64,000 bases of DNA, taken from contig JAGYLB010000073.1 in the NCBI GenBank assembly GCA_018401055.1, positions 62,001 through 126,000 on the forward strand, written 5' to 3'. The notes under the pieces were generated by a model. That model made no database searches and had not been told where the DNA came from. It saw nothing but the letters and a program-made list of their open reading frames with translations. The number at the start of each line of letters is the position of its first letter. The first letter of the stretch is position 1. The translations under genes were made by a program, and so were the position numbers. Source of the DNA: Roseicyclus sp. GTDB lineage: Bacteria; Pseudomonadota; Alphaproteobacteria; Rhodobacterales; Rhodobacteraceae. Below, in pieces: positions 57,919 to 64,000 of this stretch.

Positions 57919-57930
57919 ACCGCCGTGCCA
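57915..57930 (-). promoter_or_regulatory. sigma-54 promoter for flgBCDEF
   Basis: On the minus strand TGGCACGGCGGTTGCA, GG at 57,929-57,928, GC at 57,917-57,916, N10. It is a full match to the window consensus and overlaps the oppositely directed site at 57,903-57,918 through the palindrome TTGCAA. Confidence 0.87.
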
Positions 57931-57953
57931 AATGCCCCGTGCGGAGTTTGAAG

Positions 57954-59017
57954 ATGACCCAAAGCCCCGAGGACCACCCGACCGAAAGCCCGCCCGCGCC
58001 GATCGCGGTGCCCGCGCGCGCGCGGCGCAAGACCGCCCTGCCGCGACCGCTCAAGCGGCTGCACGAGCGTCTGCGCACCTTGCCCGTGCCCGAAGCGCTG
58101 GACCTGCTGGGCGAAGCCACGACGGGACTGCGCACGCCTGAGGCGCGTTTGCTGGCGCTGCGCTTGCGGCTGCGGCTGATCGCCGACGGGTTGGACAGCG
58201 CGCAGCCCGCCCCGGCACCCGTCAAGCGCCCGCGCAAACCGGCCAAACCGGTCGCCACTGGCCCCCGCTGTGCCGGAACCTGAACCCGCACCCCCGCCGC
58301 CGCCCAAACCCGCGCCCCGTGCCCGGGCGATGACGCTCAACAGCCTCGATCCCTCCGACCCATCGATCTTTGGCATGCTGAGCGCATTGTCCGATCCGGA
58401 GGAGGCTCCCGCTGCGCCGCCACCAAAAGCAAAGGCCGATCCCTTCGCCATGCTGTCGGAACTTGGCGGCGACGATGCTCAGACGGACGAGGCGACGCCT
58501 GCGCCCGCAGAGGTGGAAGATCCCTTTGCCCTGTTGTCCCAGCTCGGGGACGACGCGGACCGCCCGGCGGAAAACGAAGCGCCCCGCGCTGCGGCGGCCG
58601 ATCCCTTTGCCTTGCTGGCAGGGCTTGGGGACGACGATGATGAGACGGAAGAGGCGACGCCTGCACCCACAGAGGTGGAGGATCCCTTTGCCCTGCTGTC
58701 CCAGCTCCGGGGACGACGCGGACCGCCCGGCGGAAAACCAGAAGCGCCCCGCGCTGCGGTGAGCCGATCCCTTTGCCTTGCTGGCGGGGCTTGGGGACGA
58801 CATTGATGATGAGACGGAAGAGGCGACGCCTGCACCCACAGAGGTGGAGGATCCCTTTGCCCTGCTGTCCCAGCTCGGGGACGACGCGGACCGCCCGGCG
58901 GAAAACGAAGCGCCCCGCGCTGCGGCGGCCGATCCCTTCGCCATGCTGGCAGAGCTTGGGGATGACGACACGTCGACCGACATCGAAGAGCCCGATGCCA
59001 AGGCCGCGCGCGCATAG
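57954..59017 (+). CDS. acidic tandem-repeat protein of unknown function, frameshifted
   Basis: The first 80 residues are basic and helical ([40 protein letters not shown], then [20 protein letters not shown]), followed by a Pro/Lys linker and, after an indel near 58,260, a Pro-rich stretch. The last 190 residues are seven copies of a 27-residue unit beginning [12 protein letters not shown] or [12 protein letters not shown] and continuing with Glu/Ala/Pro, plus an older degenerate copy ([13 protein letters not shown]). There is no signal or membrane helix. Indels in the fourth unit (58,700-58,770) split the frame again. It has a sigma-54 promoter overlapping that of flgB, so it belongs to the flagellar regulon. 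No family is recognised; a multivalent binding protein is my guess. Confidence 0.7.
58438..59004 (+). repeat. in-frame tandem repeat, 81-base unit, seven copies
   Basis: Units start with GATCCCTT at 58,438, 58,519, 58,600, 58,681, about 58,767, 58,850 and about 58,931. Two unit types alternate, making a 162-base super-repeat; the stretch from 58,519 and the one from 58,850 are almost identical at base level, which suggests recent duplication. The fourth and fifth units contain apparent one-base insertions. Confidence 0.88.
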
Positions 59018-59032
59018 GGCTGGCGCGGGCCC

Positions 59033-59066
59033 AAAAGAAAACACGGTGCGAGACCCTCGCACCGTG
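59033..59066 (-). terminator. Rho-independent terminator after the Hint-like gene
   Basis: A perfect 11-base stem (CACGGTGCGAG / CTCGCACCGTG) with a 3-base loop is followed on the minus strand by TTTTCTTTT. On the plus strand no T tract follows, so it serves the minus unit, 40 bases beyond 59,106. It also marks the edge of the flagellar locus. Confidence 0.88.
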
Positions 59067-59105
59067 CTGTCGGAAGAAGAACCCGGATGGGCTGGACGCG
59101 GCGCG

Positions 59106-59706
59106 TCAGTGCAACGTATGGCAGCCCCAAGCAGCGACAATACAAGTGCGGCCTCGGTATCGCCAAGCTCGATCGTGCCGGGAAGGGCTGTATCGTCCAT
59201 CTGCCCGGACACACCGCCGATGCAGGCGATCGTCAGCGCGACGGCGCCAGCATAAACAGTAGGGGCGCGCCACGACCGGCATGAAGAGGCTGGTTTCCTG
59301 CGCCGGGCCAACGACCTGGGCCAGACCCTGCCGCAACAACATGGCGGGCGTCAGCGTCACCGCATCGGCGCCGAAATGAAGCTCGGCGATCCAGCCCGAA
59401 ATCACGATTTCCTGCTCCGCCGCGAGGATCAGCGGGCGACCGCGACCCAGAATGCCGCCGGGCAACATCACCTTCGACGTATCGGACGGCGAACCGGGCA
59501 CGCAGCGCAGCAAGCGCAGCGGCGGCTGGCGGCCTTCGGTCGTCTCTAGCAGCTGTCCGGGGACCAGATCCTCTACCGCGACAAGACCATCGAGCGGTTT
59601 CGACGCGGGTGCCCGCAGCCAGACCGCAGGCGAAGGGCAGTGCTGCGGGCAGAGACCTGCCGGCGTTCGGTGGCGATCGGGAAGTCGTGGCGCAGAACGG
59701 GGATCA
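59106..59706 (-). CDS. Hint-domain-like protein, degenerate or frameshifted
   Basis: The start MIPVLRHDFPIATERR follows a strong AGGAGG. In a later frame come VEDLVPGQLLETTEGRQPPL, RLLRCVPGSPS, MLPGGILGRGRPLILAAEQE and IVISGWIAELHFGADAVTLT, PAMLLRQGLAQVVGP. This resembles the Hedgehog/intein (Hint_2) domain common in Rhodobacteraceae, where the block LSPQHRVLV-x-GW-RAELLFG is typical; here the His of that block is replaced (AAEQEIVI), so self-splicing or cleavage is unlikely. Indels near 59,590 and 59,262 blur both ends, and the stop is uncertain. It follows a small membrane gene by 29 bases. Confidence 0.5.
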
Positions 59707-59735
59707 TCTCGAAGCCTCCTGGCAGGGGTGCTGGA

Positions 59736-59987
59736 TCAGTTGACGGCAGGAAGTGTGAAGAAACCGTTTGCGTTGCGCGCTTGGGTCACGCTGGACAAGT
59801 CGTCCATCAGGCCTGCAACCATCGGATCGATCGACTGGAAGGTGTAGAAGGTCATCACGATCGCGGCGATGCCGGCCAGCGTGGCGATCACGACCCAGAA
59901 AAGATGCGTGTGCCGAGACAGCACTGCAGACGGCACGCTCGTGTCGAAGGTCGAGTGAAAGCTGTCGAAACGTGCAGTGCTGGCCAT
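59736..59987 (-). CDS. small single-pass membrane protein
   Basis: The 83-residue product starts MASTARFDSFHSTFDTSVPS with GGAGAG seven bases upstream, which decides this start over ATGs at 60,011 and 60,053. One membrane helix (LFWVVIATLAGIAAIVMTFY) is followed by a short polar tail (LMDDLSSVTQARNANGFFTL). No family is recognised. It is in one unit with the Hint-like gene downstream. The 246 bases between it and the ndk terminator contain no other gene that I can support. Confidence 0.58.
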   Translation of the reverse strand: MASTARFDSFHSTFDTSVPSAVLSRHTHLFWVVIATLAGIAAIVMTFYTFQSIDPMVAGLMDDLSSVTQARNANGFFTLPAVN

Positions 59988-60233
59988 GGCGTTCTCTCCG
60001 CGGTCTGACATGTGTGTCGTGGCGGCGGTATCCGGTGGGATCCGTGTCGCCATGAACAGACATTACGAAAGCGGAGGGTATGATGCGCGTGGACATGGGT
60101 ATGACGCGCAGGTCCGAAATCGCAGAGGGCGCACACTTAGTTGTTTGGACGCAACTTTAGATACTTTTGGCGGCGCCAAAGGGTCCGGTTCGCGCCCTGC
60201 ACCGCCTTGGGGGGCTTGGCCAAAGGTCAAATG

Positions 60234-60264
60234 AAAAAGGGCCGCCCCTGCGGACGGCCCTTTT
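60234..60264 (-). terminator. Rho-independent terminator after ndk
   Basis: Inverted repeat AAAAAGGGCCG ... CGGCCCTTTT around a C-rich loop, with A and T tracts on both sides. It lies 26 bases beyond the ndk stop on the minus strand. Confidence 0.85.
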
Positions 60265-60289
60265 GCGTTGCGATGATTCCCGGATGGGG

Positions 60290-60712
60290 TCAGCCGACCA
60301 GTTCGAGACCCGCGAAGAAATAGGCGATCTCCTCGGCGGCGGTTTCGGGGGCGTCGGACCCGTGGACCGAATTCTCGCCCTTGCTGATGGCGAAATCCTT
60401 GCGGATCGTGCCCGCTGCAGCCTCGGCCGGATCGGTGGCACCCATAACTTCGCGGTACTTGGCGATGGCGTTCTCGCCTTCCAGAACCTGCACGACGACA
60501 GGCTCGGACGCCATGAAGTCGCACAATTCGCCGTAGAACGGGCGTTCCTTGTGCACGGCGTAGAAATGACCGGCCTGTGCGGGGGTCATGTGGATGCGCT
60601 TTTGCGCGATGATGCGCAGGCCTGCGGCTTCGATCTTGGCGTTGATCGCGCCGGTCAGGTTGCGCTTGGTGGCATCGGGTTTGATGATGGAAAAGGTGCG
60701 CTGGATGGCCAT
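60290..60712 (-). CDS. ndk: nucleoside diphosphate kinase
   Basis: This intact 140-residue enzyme transfers the terminal phosphate from ATP to other nucleoside diphosphates. The opening [20 protein letters not shown], the conserved stretch [36 protein letters not shown] and the active-site histidine in [20 protein letters not shown] are all present. Length is standard. It is a single-gene unit with its own terminator and is divergent from the ABC-F gene. It is a housekeeping gene, outside the flagellar locus. Confidence 0.97.
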   Translation of the reverse strand: MAIQRTFSIIKPDATKRNLTGAINAKIEAAGLRIIAQKRIHMTPAQAGHFYAVHKERPFYGELCDFMASEPVVVQVLEGENAIAKYREVMGATDPAEAAAGTIRKDFAISKGENSVHGSDAPETAAEEIAYFFAGLELVG

Positions 60713-60813
60713 GGTAAGCTCCGTCAGAGGGGTTTGGCGCGGCCTTAACATGGGGGTCGGGGGATGAAAAGCGGGGCGTTGACACCACCCCCTGCCCCGG
60801 TCAGACAGCGCCC

Positions 60814-62668
60814 ATGTTGCGCATCTCGGACATCTCGTATTCGGTCGCTGGCCGCCCCCTCTTCGAAGGGGCAAGCGCCACGATTCCCGCAGGCCACAAG
60901 GTCGGCATCGTCGGGCGCAACGGCGCGGGCAAGACGACGCTGTTCAAGCTGATCCGGAACGAACTGGTGCTGGACGGCGGCAGCATCGAGATGCCGTCGC
61001 GCGCACGCATCGGCGGCGTCGCGCAGGAGGTGCCGGGCAGCGAGGTGTCGCTGATCGACACGGTTCTCGCCGCAGACGAGGAACGCCACCGCCTGCTGGC
61101 CGAGGCCGAGGGCGCCACCGGCCATCGCATGGCCGAGATCCAGACGCGCCTGCAAGACATCGACGCCTGGTCGGCCGAGGCGCGGGCAGCCTCCATCCTG
61201 AAAGGCTTGGGCTTCACCGATGAGGAACAGCGCATGCCCTGTTCCGCCTTTTCGGGCGGCTGGCGGATGCGCGTGGCGCTGGCGGGTGTCTTGTTCTCGC
61301 AGCCCGACATCTTGCTGCTGGACGAACCGACCAACTACCTCGACCTCGAAGGCGCGCTCTGGCTGGAAAGCTATCTCGCGCGCTATCCGCACACCGTTCT
61401 GATCATCAGCCACGACCGCGAATTGTTGAACCGGGCCGTGGGCTTCATCTTGCATCTCGAGAACCGCAAGCTGACGCTTTACACTGGCGGCTACGACGAT
61501 TTCGCCCGCGCCCGCGCCGAGGCGCGCGCGATCCTGACGGCGGCGGCCAAGAAACAAGACCTGCAGCGCGCGCATCTGCAATCCTTCGTGGACCGGTTCA
61601 AGGCCAAGGCCAGCAAGGCCAAGCAGGCGCAAAGCCGCGTCAAGATGCTGGAGAAGATGACACCGATCCGCGCGCCCGAGGATGCGGCCCGCACCGTCTT
61701 CACCTTTCCCGCGCCCGACCAATTGTCGCCCCCCATCCTTGCTCTGGAGGGCGCGGCCGTGGGCTATGACGGCACGCCGGTGCTCAAGAAGCTGTCGCTC
61801 AGGATCGACCAGGATGACCGGATCGCCCTTCTGGGGCGCAATGGCGAGGGGAAATCCACGCTTTCCAAGCTATTGGCGGACAAACTTCATGTGATGGAGG
61901 GCAAGGTCACGTCGTCGTCCAAGCTACGCGTGGGCTATTTCGCGCAGCATCAGGTGGATGAATTGCACATCGACGAGACGCCGCTGGCCCATATCCAGCG
62001 CATGCGCCCCGGCGTGACGCCCGCCGAAGCTGCGCGCCGTCCTTGCCGGCTTCGGCCTTGGCGCCGATCAGGCCGAGACCGAGGTCGGCACGCCTCTCGG
62101 GGGGGCAAAAGGCGCGTCTTTCGCTGCTGCTTGGCCACGCTTGACGCGCCGCATCATGCTGATCCTCGACGAGCCGACCAACCACCTAGATATCGAAAGC
62201 CGCGAGGCGCTGGTCGAGGCGCTGACCGCCTATTCGGGCGCTGTGATCCTTGTCAGCCACGACATGCATCTGCTGTCGATGGTCGCCGACCGGCTGTGGC
62301 TGGTCAAGGATGGCCATGTCACATCCTATGACGACGATCTGGAGGCGTATCGCCGCCTGCTTTTGACGCCGGACAAACCGGCCGAAAAGGACAAGCCCAA
62401 GGCCAAAGCCGCGCCCAAACCCACGCGCGACGAAATCCTCGCCCTGCGCGCCGACGTGCGCAACGCAACGAAGAGCGCATCGACCAAGATCGACGAGATG
62501 CGCGACAAACTGGCCAAGAAACTGGCCGATCCCGAGCTGTACGAGGATGCGCGCTCGGGTGAGCTTGCCACATGGCAAAAGAAATATGCCGAAGTGATGG
62601 ACGGGCTGGAGCGGGCCGAGGCACTTTGGCTTGCTGCTTCGGAAAAGCTGGAGACGGCTGCCGGCTAG
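60814..62668 (+). CDS. ABC-F family ATPase, two frameshifts
   Basis: There are two ATP-binding cassettes in one chain and no membrane segments. Cassette 1 has Walker [17 protein letters not shown], signature [16 protein letters not shown] and Walker [21 protein letters not shown]. The linker helices ([20 protein letters not shown]) are typical of ABC-F. Cassette 2 has [20 protein letters not shown], and after indels near 62,035 and 62,130 [21 protein letters not shown] charged C-terminal coiled coil ends it. ABC-F proteins act on the ribosome; this one is nearest in layout to the Uup/YheS group, which is by eye. The joined length is about 618 codons. A broken housekeeping-type gene here supports sequencing error. 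Confidence 0.9.
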
Positions 62669-64000
62669 GGCCGCGATAGGACCGCGATAGGGTCGATGAA
62701 CCCCAGCGCCTCGGCCAGCGCGCGCGCGCCCTCCACCCCGCCCGGCACGCCCTCGGCATAGGTCAGCCGGGCCCAGTTGCCGCCGTGATAAAGCGCGTTC
62801 AGGCGGCCGTCCTCGACGATGGGCCGCGCGACGATCCCGAGATGCAGATGGTTCCTGAACCCCTCGGACGCGAGATCGGCCACCTGCCCGATCGTCTCGC
62901 CCGCAGCTATGTCGCGCACGATATGGCTGTCGGGCCAGACATCGGCATCACCGACAGGCGGATGCGCGGGGCACCGCGTGCAGTCGACATGGCCGAAGAT
63001 CCAGTCGCGCCCGTCACGATCGCGGAACACCACGAAAGTCTGCAGCCAGCGCGGTTCACGAAACGCGTTGCCGCGCCTATGGTAATAGACGATGTCACCC
63101 GCCACCGGTGCGACCACCGGGCTGCCCGGAACGGCGGCGATATCCGTCGCCACATGAAACTGGCCCGCAATATAGGCATCCGGGTCGTCATCCGGCCCCG
63201 GACCGAAGGCTCCAAAATTGGTGGTGATCCGCATCCCAGGGCTGAGGAGACCGGCACGTTCGCCGGCGCGGGCACCTCTGCACTCGCCGCCGGAGCGTCC
63301 ATGACGACCTCGGGACATACGCGATAGAGGTCCTCGCCGTTTAAGAACACACCCGGATCGAGCGGCCACATTTCGAACGAAGCATCCTGCGCCGCGCCGC
63401 TTTCGTCGCAAATCATTTCGAGATAGGCATGGTCGGCTTCGATCCAGTGATCCCTGATCCGGCAGGTCTGTCCGGACTGGGTAAAGTGGCCATCGCGCAA
63501 GCTCACGCGAGTCTGCGCAGCGGCTTCTGCGCCGGCTGTTCTTGGACTGGCGTCGAGATGCGGGCAGGCGGCGGGGTCGGTGGCATAGACACCATCCCCG
63601 ATCCCGTCGGGCGTGAGGCCGGAAGCAGGGGCGTGCACACCCACGGGCAGCGGGAGGCTGGTCGGTGCCACCGCCTCACCGCCCCGTCCAGGCGCGCACG
63701 CCGCCCCGCCGTAGACGTCGCGCGTGAAGGCCAGAATGTCGACATCGGCGGCCCGGATCGCGCCGCCCGGTGGCAGGCAGTGATCGCGACGAAAATCCTC
63801 CAGAGCAGCGCGTGTCTGCGGCCCGGCGCGTCCGTCTACAAGGCCGGCGTCATAGCCAAGCTCGTTCAGGCGCGCCTGGAGAAGCGCAACATCGCCCCGC
63901 AAGAGCATGTCGTAATAATCCGCCTGAACCGGTGGAACCAGCGCTGGCTGCCACCCGATTTCTTGAAAGCCGACTTGGAGACCGGAGCGGAAAAAGACAT
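62665..64000 (-). CDS. M23 metallopeptidase with peptidoglycan-binding domain (5' end beyond window)
   Basis: From the right edge inward: an open frame without a clear start, then a PG_binding_1 domain (LLQARLNELGYDAGLVDGRA, GPQTRAALEDFRRDHCLP), a linker with cysteines (SGQTCRIRDHWIEADHAYLE), a frame change near 63,230, and an M23 (LytM-like) domain. The metal and catalytic residues are visible: His and Asp in QFHVATDIAAVPGSPVVAPV, His in WIFGHVD, and the HLH pair in GFRNHLHLGI. Such enzymes cut peptide cross-links in the cell wall. Its stop overlaps that of the ABC-F gene by 4 bases (tail to tail). An ATG at 63,908 is possible, but the frame stays open to the edge. Confidence 0.85.

Noticed and set aside
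58438..59004. CRISPR array
   Set aside because: The repeats are contiguous 81-base units in one reading frame with no unique spacers and no cas genes nearby. It is a coding tandem repeat.
1..64000. Flagellar locus decaying into pseudogenes
   Set aside because: Catalytic and binding motifs are intact on both sides of the indels, non-flagellar genes show the same indels, and some indels compensate each other within a few bases. Error is more likely, though only accurate reads can settle it.
1..64000. tRNA or rRNA genes, insertion sequences, prophage or attachment sites
   Set aside because: I saw no cloverleaf with conserved T-loop sequence, no rRNA stretch, no transposase or integrase, and no flanking direct repeats. 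The region looks like a stable chromosomal locus.

Overview
The window is a GC-rich alphaproteobacterial chromosome segment. From 1 to about 59,000 it is one continuous flagellar and chemotaxis locus. The closest match I know is the fla1 flagellar system plus chemotaxis operon 3 (cheOp3) of Rhodobacter (Cereibacter) sphaeroides. The supporting evidence is a dedicated sigma-54 factor (RpoN2) with two partner activators (FleQ, FleT), a kinase split into CheA3-like and CheA4-like halves, a ParA-like protein beside a soluble receptor (PpfA/TlpT), a rod-only FlgJ with a separate transglycosylase (SltF), and a very large FlgK. The source is therefore probably a Rhodobacteraceae member. This rests on gene content and order read by eye, not on a search.

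Layout. 1-3,542 (minus): fliA (cut by the edge), flhF, flhA. 3,680-6,765 (plus): flgP, a flgT-like gene, flgA, flgM and a DUF2802-like gene. 6,850-9,955: a Sel1-like secreted protein and an NHLP-like protein (minus), a second FliL-like protein (plus), and a minus group of small genes ending in fliS. 10,042-20,309 (minus): cheA3, cheY6, tlpT, ppfA, cheW4, cheB2, cheR3, cheA4 in reverse order of transcription. 21,108-31,240 (plus): fleT, fliEFGHIJ, fliKLMN. 31,442-34,951 (plus): fliOPQR, flhB and a small membrane protein. 34,935-37,087: an unknown minus gene and a two-gene unknown membrane module (plus). 37,105-44,996: rpoN2 (minus), fliC (minus), motA-motB-fliD (plus), fleQ (minus). 45,158-57,850 (minus): flgBCDEF, flgGHIJKL, sltF. 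57,954-59,017 (plus): an acidic tandem-repeat protein. After that the locus gives way to other genes: a Hint-like gene with a small membrane protein, ndk, an ABC-F ATPase and an M23 peptidase cut by the right edge.

Regulation can be read directly. Twelve sites fit TGGCACG-N4-TTGCA (GG-N10-GC), the sigma-54 -24/-12 pattern, and sit in front of flhA, flgP, the 8,831 gene, cheA4, fleT, fliK, fliO, the 35,647 module, motA, flgG, flgB and the repeat protein. Four minus-strand sites resemble sigma-28 promoters (TAAA-like, 14-15 bases, then G[C/A]CGTTG) in front of fliC, fliS, the NHLP-like/Sel1 pair and the 34,935 gene. This supports a cascade RpoN2+FleQ -> fleT -> RpoN2+FleQ/FleT (hook-basal body) -> FliA freed from FlgM (filament and late genes).

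Caution: about half of the genes, including the non-flagellar ABC-F and M23 genes, read as one protein only if one- or two-base indels are allowed, often in short G/C runs. I regard these as probable sequencing or assembly errors and annotate joined genes, flagging each one. The breakpoints given are approximate.
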